Shown: positions 48,216 to 60,330, counted from the stretch's first letter. The stretch is 64,000 nucleotides of DNA from Triplophysa rosa (GCF_024868665.1 NC_079892.1:11960614-12024613); one strand, 5' to 3'. A program made the numbers and translations. The notes: generated from the sequence alone by a model not told the origin.

Positions 48216-51116
48216 AGATGTAAATATGTATAAAAACAGACAAAAGGTTGTTTTTTCACAGCTCAGGAATCTTTATTTAGTTCTCAGTTGCTTCTTTTAA
48301 ACTTCATTAGAACAAAGTGTGAAAATACATAAACAGACAAAAAAGTCAATTGTTTATACACATAAGCATATGAAACACAGCCCTGACAATTTGGTCTGGG
48401 AAGAATTTGATGAGAATTGTTAATGGAGTTAATATTGATAGTGTTATGAGTCTCAAAGTGTTGTGACATTATTGAGATCCCAAAATAGTAAAAATATAAG
48501 AACAGCCAAAGTCAAAAGTGTCTCTCTCAGACATTGCCTATTTGTCTGGTATGTTGATCAGACTCATAATGAGAACATCTATATTTGGTCAAGAGAGATA
48601 AAATTACAAAACTAAGTTTAAAATGTTACAAGATTAAGAAATACAGAGTACCACGTTTTCCAAAAAAAGTAGGAAATGGTCACCGTGATTCATCTGTCCT
48701 TTGTCCCCTGACTGATTGATTGCAGCATTCTGGGACTGACGTCAGATTTGGCAGCTTTGCACTGTCTGGGTTTCATTCACATTTACTACTATCTAGGGTG
48801 ACACTGGGCGACCTGCTCCGAATAAATAACACAGCGTAGGTTTAGTGGAGACGAGTAAACTTCACTTAAGGCCTAAAATTATACGCCACATAAACTGCAC
48901 ACACGCACTGCCTGTCTGCTTTTCAGGAAATAATACCCAGCCCAGTGTTTACCTGACCTGAAAAGTCACTCACTGATTGATTGACTTACTAACATAATAA
49001 CTGCCTTCAGTTTCTGTAATTACAATCAATAGGGTGAAAGTGCTATGTGGCACATTTCAGAGGAAAAAAACATTGTTATTTCTCTATGCAAATGATAAAT
49101 GCTTTTATAATCACTTTTTTTAGCCTCTTTATGAGAGGTTTGTGAGAATAAAGGAGGTATTGGTCTTTCATTCTAACCTCTCCATACCTGTCCATTTCAA
49201 ACCTCTCCTCTGCAACCTCTTTAATAATAATAATTTAATTGATGTTTTGACAAACACAGTCCTTTTCACTGTGTTCACACAAAAACGGTTAATATAAACA
49301 TTGATGTATTGCTGTGCCAATACTGTACATCTCTATAATGAAGAGGGCATGTGCAGCTGTTGGCCTTTTTTCCACAACTGGGAAAAAATGTGGTGAAGTC
49401 ATAAGCACATTACTTTTCCAGAAAGTGTGACATCACTAAACATTTCAGTGACTGTAGCTTTTCAAGCTGCATGACTTTTCTGTAGATATCTCACAAAAAA
49501 TATTTAAAAGTTGTCTGTGTACAAAATCAAAGAATTTAAAGCTGCAATCTGTAACTTTTAGTTTTTGAATAAGTATATCATATAGTACATGGCTGCTGTC
49601 CTTCACTGTTAAAAGAAATCCATAAAAAAAATCTGTCAGCTGGAAAGACATACATATTCTGTAAAATAACAGTTGTTTTCTTGTAAAATTACAGGATATA
49701 AGGATAATACTTATTTTTGATGTCTTTTTCTGTAATTTTATTAGTGAAGCTTTAAAAAGAAATTGACAGTTTTTGGAGAACGGCATAGTGGAGGAAATGT
49801 GTACTCCAAAAAGTGCCCAGTCAGCCAGCATGAATTCAACCAATCAGATTTTTGTTTTGATGGACGGTCACAATGGCAGCATTGAATGTCTTCTACCAAT
49901 CTTCTCAAATGCTCCCATACAACAGTGTTGTTTATGTCTGCCGATGGGTGTGTGTCTAGTTTGTGTAAAATCTAGTTTTGGTTAGTTTTGTGTGTATGAA
50001 TTGGGTGCGTGCACATGCAAATAGTGGAAATGGAATTATTTGACATTTCAGTTTTGAACAACTTAAAAAAATACTCTGACAGCTGCAGCGGTCTGCAAAC
50101 ATCAGAGTTAAAAAACAACCAGGCAGTTCCCTCAAACTGCACAGCACTGAATTTCAAATTCCATTATGGATTTTCCATACCATAATGCCATAAATCTTGA
50201 AATGGTTAATAAAATATATTAAACGTCAAGAGACCTAGGCAGAACCTGGAACAGAAGAAAACCACAGTCACAGTTTTGTTCAAGCGACGTGTGAGGTATT
50301 TCAAGTTTTCAGTTTAATATTAGTAATGACTCACCCAGTGACCACATCAGTTTGAGTCTGAACATTTAAAGAGGACTAAAACATTTTAAAATACCATTTT
50401 ACAACTCTATGATGTCAAAGTTGAAGACACCGCCATAATCATTTATTGTGCTGTTTTCATGAATGTTCTTCCTGAAAAAAGCCTTAAAAGATTTTACATA
50501 AAGAGTTGACAAAGTAATGAGAAAAATGTCTGCAATGATTTTGATTGTGAAGAGAGACAGTCGATAAGCAGTCGCTTGGCGTATTACTGACCTTTATCAG
50601 AGTTTTGGCAATTCTAATACCTGCAAAATTTAAACTAACGGATAAAAAACAAATTGAAAGCATCTGGATACTCTGCGGTCCTGTAGCATGATAACACTTA
50701 GACTACCTTACATTGTTTTGTTAACTTAATGAGAAGGTTTCTTGCCAACTGACTAAGAACTGATATTGTAGCCTTCATTGTGGTACCCTCCACCAAACAA
50801 GAGGCATGTGATATTCAATCCATTTCAATCTAGATTAGTTTAGAATTTGTGAAATCAAACCAGGGACATAACAGCAGCTGGCAGGTGCTTTGATAGCAAG
50901 CTAACTCATCAGTTCCACAGGAAAAACAAAAAAGACCAATACAATCTGAATAATACCTTATTTGTTTCTCCAAGAAAGCAATGAGAGTACCTACGGATCA
51001 GAGAAATCTCATTGCTAAATGTCTTTCCTATAATTGATTAGAGACTCAAGGAAAATCCTTAAGTGATGTCATTCATTTATTTTTATTCTATAAAATATGC
51101 TATGTTTATTAAATGA
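48216..51116. other. No gene recognised
   Basis: A fragment aaagctgcaatctgtaactt of the 40228 family is at 49537-49556. The minus-strand frame 49445-49843 (132 codons) has no start context or domain and overlaps that repeat. Confidence 0.4.
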
Positions 51117-51243
51117 CATCCTAAAAACCACCTAGTTACACCTCAGTTACCGCATAGCTGTTATCTTAGCATCAGCATAGCATTGTAGCGGCGACTTTTA
51201 AACAGGCATCAGTCGCTTTCTCATCAGTGTTAAAATGTTAAAA
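51117..51243 (+). repeat. Direct repeat, copy 1 (partner 56176-56301)
   Basis: Shares tagttacacct, gttaccgc, agcatagcattgt and cagtgttaaaatgtta in the same order with 56176-56301. Identity is high but imperfect. Confidence 0.65.
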
Positions 51244-52224
51244 CATTTGTTTTTAGCCATTAGAGCACAATGGTACAATCCCAGTTAACACAGTTACGTT
51301 GTGACGACGTATCGAGGGTAGCAAAATTCTATGGGTAGCATAAATTGACAGAACACCACCGTCGTTGCATCGACATACCAAATAACGTTCCAGCTGCATT
51401 ACTTTGTTATTCCCATATTCGTCGTGACGACGTAACATTGGACATTGCTGGGGTGGTGATTACCTCCTGAAGACATACCTGGAACGTACCATATTCGTTG
51501 CAACGACGTTTCTGGGACGTGATTAGCAGCACGTCCTAACGACCAAACAGGCACATGGTTAAAATCATTTTTCTAATGTAATTTAAACACGTATCACCCC
51601 TCACATGGAGGATTAAACTAATTTGTGATTTAATCTGTGCGTTAAAGATTCAATTTTATGCATAATTGGAGTAATTCTCTATTCAAATATGTATAAAATA
51701 CAGTATAAAGATTAATAAAACTCAACATCAATTTAATAAATTAATGTACATTAATAAAACTGTACATCAGATATTTTATTTAGATACTTAAGTAAATTAC
51801 ATAAATAACCAAAGACTTCAACTCAGTATAGAGGATTGAAAGATATTTATTGACAGATATGAATAAACATGATCTTTAAGCTTAACATTAACGTTATATT
51901 CTTGTCTTACCACATAAATTTAGCAGGATGTCCGTTTTTTAGATACAACAATCAAAAGCCTCTTCAGTTACACTCACAACATAAGGGTCCATTCATTTAA
52001 ACGCGCCAAATCGATCGAAAATCATTAAAATATTTGTAACTCTCACAACCCAGCTAACACAGTTACGTTGTGACGATGTACCTGGACCGGACCATATTCG
52101 TTGCCACGACGTACCATAATAACGTTCCAGCGACGTAACTTTGTGATTCCCATATTCGTCCTGACCACGTAACATTGGACGTTACCGCCTAGCCGATTCG
52201 TCCTGACCACGTAACATTGGACGT

Positions 52225-52347
52225 AACCCTAAAGTGTCGTAGCAAACGCCACTAGTAATTGCATTCTAAGTGAACACTTTGTTCCCAGCGTTTTTATTAA
52301 CCATCATGAACCTATTATATCCTTTACAAGGCCATGACCCAATAATC
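52225..52347 (+). repeat. 123-bp exact inverted repeat, copy 1
   Basis: From aaccctaaagtgtcg to gacccaataatc. By eye it is identical over its full length to the reverse complement of 55713-55835. The match ends abruptly at both edges. Confidence 0.85.
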
Positions 52348-52352
52348 CCAAA

Positions 52353-52364
52353 CCCCCCCCCCCC
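52353..52364 (+). repeat. Poly-C tract (12 C)
   Basis: Twelve consecutive C between the 123-bp block and the 215-bp MITE. Confidence 0.85.
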
Positions 52365-52367
52365 ATA

Positions 52368-52582
52368 GGGCTCTCACTAAATCCTTGGTGTTTCGAGTCT
52401 GACGTCATCACCCAAACGTGTTTTTTCGTCAATTTTAACAATCATAGGTAGTTTAGATGGTTAGAGTAAGGTTAGGGTTAGGGTAAAGGTTTCGAAAGAC
52501 TTGAAACACCAAAGATTTAGTCAAAACCAACAAGCCACGCCCACGGATCTGACTCAAAACACCAAGGATTTAGTGAGAGCCC
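52368..52582. mobile_element. 215-bp palindromic MITE with TTAGGG-like core
   Basis: Left end GGGCTCTCACTAAATCCTTG and right end CAAGGATTTAGTGAGAGCCC are exact inverted repeats, flanked by ATA on both sides (possible 3-bp target duplication). The centre contains ggttagggttagggt. The element sits inside the inner copy at 52050-54288. Confidence 0.75.
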
Positions 52583-53440
52583 ATAGGCTGGAACGTACCA
52601 TATTCGTTGCAGCGACGTACCAAATAACGTTTCTGGGATGTGATGAGCACGTCCTAACGACCAAACAGTCACGTTGTTAAAATCTTTTTATTTTATTTAA
52701 TTTAAACAATTATCACCCCTCAAATGGATTATTAAATTAATTTGTGATTTAATGCGTGCCTTAAAGATTAAATGTTATGCATAATTGGAGTAATTCTCTA
52801 TTCAAATATGTATAAAGCACAGTATAACGATTATAAAACTCAACACATCACAATCAGATATTTTATTTATACTGTATAGCCTACATGACATAAATAATCA
52901 AAGACTTCAACACAATATAGAGGATTTAAAGCATATATTTATTGACAGAGATGAATAAACAATATGTTTAGGCTTAACATTATATTCTTGTCTTACCACA
53001 TAAGTTTAGCAGGTTGTCCGTTTTTAATCAAAAGCTTCTTTAGTCACACTCACAAACATCAGGGTCCGTTCATTTAAACGCGCCAAATCGATCGAAAATC
53101 ACTAAAATAGCTGTTTACTCTCACATCTGTAAGGTATAAAGTAAAGAAAGAATATTAATAAACCGCTAAAGTAAAATCAGGCTGTGAGGTAAAAAGAAAT
53201 GACCGTTAACGTTTAAATGATGAGAGCGCGCGGATCTTTGCAGAACGAAGAAGGCGCGTGCGTGCCGTAGACAGGAAGGCACAAAATAAATAGTTGTAAT
53301 TGTGGTATCGAATTAAACTCCAGTTTAATAGCTGTCAGAAGTCAGATTAATAGCATTCGTCTTGACATTATAACAGATTTTACTCTGATCATAAATTTTC
53401 CATACAATAACATAATAAACAGAAATGACCAGATTCGTTC

Positions 53441-53805
53441 ATCTGAAGACGAGTACATCACATCGCTACAACGTTCTCAACGGGATCAATTCACGACGTT
53501 ATTTGAGGACGTGGCTCAGACGTTTCTGGAACGTAAGCAAAAGTGACCGTGTCCAGGTTATCTGAAGACCAGTACATCACGTCGCTACAACGTTCTCCGT
53601 GGGATTAATTCACGACGTTATTTGAGGACGTGGCTAGGACGTTTCTGGTACGTTAGCAAAAATGACCAGATTCATTAATCAAATGACCAGTGTCCCTGTT
53701 ATCTGAGGACCAGTACATCAGGTCGCTACAACGTTATCCATGGGATTAATTCATGACGTTATTTGAGGACGTGGCTAGGACGTTTCTGGAACGTAAGCAA
53801 AACTT
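53441..53805 (+). repeat. Three tandem ~105-140-bp units
   Basis: Units start at 53441, 53560 and 53701 with atctga.gac.agtacatca. They share cgctacaacgtt, gacgttatttgaggacgtgg and cgtttctgg. Unit lengths differ because of insertions at the ends. Confidence 0.75.
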
Positions 53806-53851
53806 ATAAGAAATGGAACGTTGCCAAGACGTCCTCAGAACGTGGTCACAA

Positions 53852-54220
53852 CCCAGATAGCACAATCCATCTGGTTTACGTCTATTTGACGTCTGCATTT
53901 ACATCTGCAAGACATCTGCAATACATAGTTTGCTCATCTGCAATACGTCTCGGAGACGTCTGAACGTCTGTAATACATCTGCTAAAGATCTGGAGATCTG
54001 CTGCTTAAAAACATCTGCTAAACATCTTAGAAAGAGCTGTTGTACATCCATTCTAAATCATAAACATCTTACAGACATCTTCTAGATGTCTATATGACAT
54101 CTGACAGCAGACATCTCCGAGACGTATTGCAGATGAGCAAACTATGTATTGTAGATGTCTTGCAGATGTAAATGCAGACGTCAAATAGACGTAAACCAGA
54201 TGTATGTGTGCTATCAGGGA
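53852..54220. mobile_element. Palindromic MITE (CCCAGATAGCACA)
   Basis: The left arm (cccagatagcaca, then ctggtttacgtctatttgac) mirrors the right arm (gtcaaatagacgtaaaccag, then gtgtgctatcaggga). The arms are about 110 bp and rich in acatctgc and gcagatgt. Frames predicted on both strands are mirror images of each other. Confidence 0.8.
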
Positions 54221-54585
54221 AAGTAATGTCACGGTGACCAAATGAAGACGAACTGGCGACGTTGTCAGAACGTACTGTGTTAGCTGGGAATATATCAGGC
54301 AGTGAGGTAAAATTCAATTACCGTTAATGTTTAAATGATGCGAGCCCGCGGCTCTTTGCAGAACAGAGAACGCGCCTGCACGCACATACAGTATCAGATG
54401 CCCGCACTGAATAAATACAAATTGTTTTAATTGTTGTATCTAATTAAACTCATGTTTATTAGTTGTGAGAAGTCGGATTCCTAGCATTCCCTAGCGGACC
54501 CTGCGCCATGGGATTCATTCACAACGTTATTTGAGTTATATGAACGTCCTCAGAACATCGTCAAAACGTGCTGTGTTTGCTGTGA

Positions 54586-55712
54586 TGTTAAAAATAACTG
54601 TTATTTTTTATGAGAGGGCAATGTTTCCTTTTGTGCTAAATGTAAGAAATTAGATGCAACCAACCACATAATCATGAACAGTTAGGCTAGCAAAAAGTTT
54701 CGAAGGGTTGGTAAAAACAACCTCTTCTTATCACAACATCTCTAGCAAACCCATCACCAATCAAGACCAATCAATTTGTAGGTAACGCCAGCTCAGCATG
54801 TTCCTTCTGGCTGCACCTCACAGCACATTTAGACTTAAAACTGCTGATTATGTTACTAGCAGTGTTCCACACCTGTTTATCACAGGTGCACACTGGTAAA
54901 GTACCTGTGAAAGTGACATGTCCCCAAAGTGGCCAAAAGTTTCAGTTGTTCACAAAAGTTGGAAAGTTGCCTTTTTGCACAAAGAGGCTGGAACACTTCT
55001 CTGTATGAAAAAACAAACCGTAACAACAGAACCGGCTGCTAATAAATACATGCGGGCGGCCTTGCCGCTCACAATTCCTGTCAGCTCGAAGCCAGGGCAC
55101 AGACGCTCTGATAAGACTTGGCCAAAGTGCACAAGCTACTTGTGGTTGGTCGGAGGCACGGGATGTGTTGGAGTCCCAGCCAACTATTGAAAGTGGATTG
55201 GCAGCGGTCGACAGGTTTTGGCCTGACCGTAGAGGCTAACAGCAGTTTTCTTGGGTCGAGCGTGGCCAGGCATTTCTCAAGTTCCTATAATTGCTCCGGG
55301 CTCAAAAGAACCAAAAGGGGGTCATTTTGGAGGCTAGCCTTGAACCCAGCAAACTCCCCGAATGGACATGTTTTTATGTTATTCGGCTTTGATTGAAGAT
55401 TAAAACTAGCTAAATTTCGCTTTACTTTTCTTGTTTCAAAGGGCCTGATTTCATAATGAAATCAGTTTCACTCCACATCTCAGCCAATGCTGTGTTTGTT
55501 ATAGCAGGACCACCGCATAAAGGCGAGATTGTATTTCTTCACTGCTCCACAAGTGATTCAATTGTCAGTTCTTAATCAACTGGTATTGCAGGGAAGGCTT
55601 TCTAATTATGTAACCATAGTTTCTGACTTGTAAACAATAGATGCACATTTTGTTATGGGGTGGAATTATGTTTGAGAGCTATAGGGGGTGACATATACTG
55701 AGCAGCCCTTAT
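54586..55712. other. No gene recognised
   Basis: A GC-richer, apparently unique block lies at about 54900-55390. The plus-strand frames 54918-55190 and 55118-55396 overlap out of frame and match no domain. Confidence 0.35.
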
Positions 55713-55835
55713 GATTATTGGGTCATGGCCTTGTAAAGGATATAATAGGTTCATGATGGTTAATAAAAACGCTGGGAACAAAGTGTTCACTTAGAATGCA
55801 ATTACTAGTGGCGTTTGCTACGACACTTTAGGGTT
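55713..55835 (-). repeat. 123-bp exact inverted repeat, copy 2
   Basis: Reverse complement of 52225-52347 with no mismatch seen. It lies just before the hairpin MITE at 55855. Confidence 0.85.
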
Positions 55836-55854
55836 ATGGAATTGAATAAAGCCA

Positions 55855-56039
55855 CCCTGTTGAAAAAAACAGCATATGCTGGGTTAGGTATGTTTTGATG
55901 CTGGTTTGCTGGTTTGTGCTGGTTTAAGCTGGTCATGTGCTGGTTCCTCGCCAGCTTAAACCAGCTAAGGACCAGCACAAACCAGCAAACCAGCATCAAA
56001 ATATACCTATCCCAGCATATGCTGTTTTTTTCAACAGGG
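55855..56039. mobile_element. Palindromic hairpin MITE, copy 2
   Basis: Begins CCCTGTTGAAAAAAACAGC and ends GCTGTTTTTTTCAACAGGG. It is a shorter (185 bp) relative of 15057-15290 with the same ctggtttaagctggt core folded back. Confidence 0.85.
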
Positions 56040-56175
56040 GCATAACCCTAAATAAACATATCCCACTACAAATTAAACACCATAGCAACCGCCTAGTAAT
56101 GCCTTAACAACCTATACAATAACACATTACAAATCATTACATAAATCTGCTCAGAGACTTTCTGTTTACTGCTTA

Positions 56176-56301
56176 CATCCTAAACCATCTAGTTACACCT
56201 CTGTTACCGCCTAGCCGCTAGCTTGGCATTAGCATAGCATTGTGGTGGCAGCTTGTATACAGGCACAGCTCACTTTCTCCTCAGTGTTAAAATGTTAACA
56301 G
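56176..56301 (+). repeat. Direct repeat, copy 2 (partner 51117-51243)
   Basis: Same order of shared blocks as copy 1, including gcatagcattgt and cagtgttaaaatgttaa. It is preceded at 56085-56115 by agcaaccgcctagtaatgcc, a related motif. Confidence 0.65.
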
Positions 56302-57369
56302 ATACAGGAACTCTTTTCTTCTTTTCTAAATAATCTTTCGGTTAAAGCTTCATAAAAGAACAATTTCACAGAAATACAGCATAACTATATTATGGGGACA
56401 TTTCAAATGATATTGAATCATACAAAAATGAATCATACAAAAACGTACAATTATTCAAAAATAAGGCTCCAATTTAACCCTACACTGTAAAAAAACAGTA
56501 ATTTTATTGTTTTACTTTACAGAATTTTCCCCATAAACTTAACTGTCAGTGGGGCGAAAGCAGATCGTACTGAACTGTAAGAATGAGATTATATGAATTC
56601 GTACGAATAACTACTTTGTAAAATTACAAATTGCCACAAGATTGTGTTGTTCTTTCTTACCTTTTTATAGTATGAAAAACCTTTTTCATTACAAAGAACC
56701 TTTTTTCAACAGAAAAGTTCTCTGGATGTTAAAGGTTATTTATAACCATACTTCCCAACAAAGTAGCAACCTTTTTTTAAGTGTGTAGGTCATCTATTTT
56801 CTCCTCAGGGAAAATGTCAGTTAGTACACGGTTAGGTGAACGACAATTTACATAATGAAATATGTATCTGTGTTGTAAAGAAACTGTTCCCTGTTTGAAA
56901 TCTGTCGCTGGGAAATTTAATTTTAAAGAAGCGGCTGTTAATATTTAAACCGTCGCAATGCAGGGCAACATCTTTCCACATGTAAGGTTTTCTCTCGCCT
57001 TGTAATGCTATTCACGTGGAGTTTTCAGAGACGGCGTCTCGTGCTTCATCATTATAGTGTTACAGACACATGTGCTCGCTCACACACACACACACGCACG
57101 CACACACGCACACACACGCACACACACACACACACAAACAAACACACAGGTTGCCTGCAGTGTGGCTCTGATAGCTAAAAGGAGTCTAAACGGCTTCAAG
57201 GAAGCGGTCATAGTCCTTAGTCATCTGTTCTAGACAGTAAAAGGCAAACTGCCGTGGGTCTCAAACAGACTGCTGAATTACAGGGACAAAAGCTGATTCA
57301 TCTTAAAGGAATAATGTTTACTCGCCTAAAACTCCACATGACAATTTTTTTCAAATGATGCATTAACTA
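56302..57369. other. No gene; decayed repeats and a CA microsatellite
   Basis: Fragments resemble the family at 46470 (gaattcgtacgaataacta) and the GGTTCT/AGAACC family of 17291 (about 56655-56790). A CA microsatellite lies at 57080-57148. Confidence 0.4.
57080..57148 (+). repeat. (CA)n microsatellite
   Basis: CA repeats with occasional CG and AA interruptions. Confidence 0.9.
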
Positions 57370-57510
57370 TGGCTTTCCTAGGGCTCAGTGGTTAGAGCAT
57401 GGCAGTAGCAATGCCAAGGTCATGGGTTCGATCCCAGGGGATTGCGCATAGTCAGAAACAAATGTATAATGTAAGTCGCTTTAAGCGTCTGATCAATGTA
57501 AATGTAAGTA
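57370..57510 (+). mobile_element. tRNA-derived SINE
   Basis: Internal pol III promoter boxes are visible: an A-box-like ctcagtggttagagcatgg (about 57384-57402) and a B-box GGTTCGATCCC (57425-57435). These are followed by the conserved teleost SINE tail taatgtaagtcgctttaagc and gtctgatcaatgtaaatg. The element is short and slightly decayed. Fragments of the same tail occur at 41890 and 63783. Confidence 0.8.
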
Positions 57511-57639
57511 CATTCTTAAAATTATATATACGTACATTCAAAAACATTGACTGATGATTGATGTCTGGATTGCTAGCAACCCTCATTATGTCACAAGACT
57601 TCAGTCTTGTGTTGCTATACCTCTATCCTACTTTTAACT

Positions 57640-57860
57640 CGAAATATGATTTAAAATCTGTATGACTTTCTTCCTTGTGTGGAACACAAAAGAAGATATT
57701 TTTAAGAATGTTAATAACCAAACAACCATTGACTTCCATTGCATGAACACAACACACTGAGACATTTGTGTTACACAGCGTGAAGAGTCATTTACAGGTT
57801 TTAAACCACATGAGTGCGAATAAATGATGACCACATTTCCATTTTTGTTTGAACCAACTA
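57640..57860. repeat. Partial cyprinid MITE (40330 family)
   Basis: Contains ctgtatgactttcttcctt, gaacacaaaagaagatattt and gacttccattgcat, followed by a decayed end (tttgtttgaaccaactatgc). Confidence 0.6.
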
Positions 57861-58140
57861 TGCTCCTGAAATTAACAGTGTTTTATAAATCCCAATGTTA
57901 AAATGTGTTTGACTTAATCTGGATGATTTTTTAGCTGAACCCTAGCATGCACAGCTGTCGAGCATTCGCTCCCATGTCAGTCACTCAATGTTTGGTCACA
58001 TTTTTAGTACTTCCACGTACTGTAGTTGGAACACATTCACCCAGTGCAGAAAACATGCTAAAAGCATCAAGGAATTTCATCTACTAAATTATTTACAGAG
58101 CACGTCAGCAAAAAACACAAGCACGCTTACACATGACTGA
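57861..58140. other. No gene; sequence beyond the igf2 poly(A) site
   Basis: Read on the minus strand, the stretch just past the proposed cleavage site is GT-rich (catgtgtaagcgtgcttgtg), as expected downstream of a poly(A) site. Confidence 0.4.
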
Positions 58141-58159
58141 AACGTTTGATAAAATGGTT

Positions 58160-58165
58160 TTTATT
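58160..58165 (-). terminator. Candidate distal poly(A) signal of igf2
   Basis: AATAAA on the minus strand, followed within about 30-50 bases by a GT-rich run. Confidence 0.45.
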
Positions 58166-60324
58166 GATATTAAAAATGAATGTACATGAATTGTGCATTT
58201 CGGACTTTCTAGCGTGCAGAGGTTAAATCAATTAAAACACACACAGGCTGCGTGAGCTACTGATATCAAACTGTTGCAGATGAAAAGGATCCCTTCATTT
58301 TTGCGCAAAAGGTCATATTCCCTCGTGCCGTTCACACTGGAAGTAACCGGTTCGAAAGGAAACGACAGAGAATGCAGTCCTTGCAGTTATAATGTGATAA
58401 CAAAATGTCTCCAGAAATATGGGATGTACGAGTAATAACAACAATGATAATGATAACTACAATAATTGCACTGCTTTTCACGACCAATATGAAAAATTGG
58501 ATAAATATTCGATTATCAAGGCAGACGGGTAGACTGCAGGCACTGCATAGCAATGCTATGGGTTCATTGTCATCATCTTGTAATGGGGCACATACAACAC
58601 ATCGGCTTGTTGCTGAGAATCTACAAAAACGGCCTTGTTTTAGTTTGCAATGGTCCCAGACCCGCAATACGTGAAGCAACTGTTGAAGCAAACGCTTTAT
58701 CCGCTTATATTTCCTGAGTATTGGGGTAACAATTTGAAGTATGGTTTACTACGGTAGCCCTTCATCAGTTGTGATGGAGATACATTGAGGACTTGAAAAG
58801 ACACCCACTGAACGGAAATAAGAGGATTTCGAGCATTGTAAGATGGTGGGTCATAAAGAAAGTATAGAGATATTTCCTCTTTGATAAACAGTTTTCTTTG
58901 ACAACAGTCCTTCATGACATCATAGTGGATTGTTTCTCAATCTGCAGTATGGATGCAGTTTAATTTCTCAGTGACAAGAGGAAAAGTTGAACCAGGGACA
59001 ACACCTCCTGCAGGCTCCTCATCTCCTCTTAACCCCCAAAAGCCCAGTGCTATACTTCAGAGAAGCAACATTTATGATATAAAACAAATAAGTGGCTTTA
59101 AACTGTAGTGGCTTGTGTATAACCGTCGTATATAAGACCACGTGTATGCGAATACTTGCGATAAAATAAAACCTCAAAAAGTCAAATCCATTTGGCAGAT
59201 TAAAAAGCCATGCTGGAGGGAGAAAAAACCTTCCGAGAATGTGCCTATTTTTGTGTTACGACATGCCTAAGCGATCCAGGCTACAGCTGCTGTTAAAATA
59301 TTGATTTGAAAATAGCCCCGTGGTGAACCAAAAAAAGCAAATATTTTTTGGTACAAAGCATCTACAAAAGCATTAACATGTAAAATGGGTATAAAGAGAG
59401 AGCGTACAACAGTCAGTTGAGCATCAGTGCTAAGTGTATTACTGTATTTGGACCGATTTTAATATATAATTTTATAACAAAATAAATAATGCCTTTATAC
59501 AGTGCCCATATTTGTACTTAAACAAATAAAAGAGAAGCTTGGCGGCTCATTATGCAAGATACAGCTCAGACTAAAAGAATATTACATGATGTCCCTGGAA
59601 ACTAATTATAATATATTCATATTTATTATATATATATATACATATATATTTATATATATATTCAAGTATTTGTTTTCAGGCAAAAGCATGTGAATACTAC
59701 TGTACGGATAAACGTTAAAAATATATGTTAGTTGACATTATTGCGTTTTTTCCCTTTGAATTGATATTTGTGCCTTTCTTCAGAACTGTAAATAACGTTA
59801 CAAAAACACAAAGCCTATTTTGCAACAACGAGAATTTCACGTTACCAGACACCCAAGGCCGGCCTTTTTTCATTTTTCCTCGAAGCGAAAAAGAACATAG
59901 AAAATACAAACATCCCACTTTTTCAGAATCATAATGTCCCGCTTCCTGCAGTGCAACGCAGGGGTTCTGTGCAGCCACGCTAGAGAGGAGAGAACGTCTC
60001 CGTGCGTTTCAACATGTTCTCGTTAAAGTCCCTATGCCGCTCCTTCCTTCAATTGCGACAGCAGCGATGGGACCAAAGGCCATACCTCATGTCATGTCTT
60101 CTGTAACAACAGACACAGCTGCATGCAGCGATATCCTCTGCAGCCAAAATGTTCTTGTGTTCACCTTCAAAAGTCACACTTTCCTTAAAACGGAAAGTTG
60201 AATAATTTTTTAAAGAAAAGAAAACGTGCTTTTCCCCCCTTCTCCTCTGAGTCCGTTCCCAAAGCTAGCACCATGACATTTTTTTAAGCTACACGTTCAT
60301 AGTCCATAAAAAAATAGTGCCTTT

Positions 60325-60330
60325 TTTATT
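60325..60330 (-). terminator. Candidate proximal poly(A) signal of igf2
   Basis: AATAAA on the minus strand about 510 bases after the stop codon. It could give a short 3' UTR isoform. Confidence 0.35.

Larger units (their letters stand above)
52050..54288. mobile_element. Inner same-family element
   Basis: Left end CCCAGCTAACACAGT (52050) and right end ACTGTGTTAGCTGGG are exact 15-bp inverted repeats. It contains a 123-bp block shared with 55713-55835, a 215-bp palindromic MITE (52368-52582), three tandem units (53441-53805) and another palindromic MITE (53852-54220). Nothing coding is recognised. Confidence 0.7.
51278..54585. mobile_element. CCCAGYTAACACAG element interrupted by a same-family copy
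   Basis: The outer copy begins CCCAGTTAACACAGTTACG at 51278 and runs to about 52049. It resumes at 54289 (atatcaggcagtgaggtaaa) and ends near 54585 (gaacgtcctcagaac, then cgtgctgtgtttgctg). The resumed part aligns with 53180-53370 of the inner copy, and 51560-52045 aligns with 52680-53125, so the two halves belong to one interrupted element. There is no transposase frame. The repeated ACGT-rich ends (acgttgtgacgacgt, gaacgttccag) are characteristic. Confidence 0.65.

Noticed and set aside
49445..49843. 132-codon minus-strand frame
   Set aside because: It overlaps a dispersed repeat fragment and has no recognisable domain or splice context.
52460..52490. Interstitial telomere (TTAGGG)n
   Set aside because: Only two to three units are present, and they form the centre of a palindromic MITE.
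57384..57440. Functional tRNA gene
   Set aside because: A and B boxes are present, but no complete cloverleaf can be drawn and the conserved SINE tail follows, so it is a SINE.
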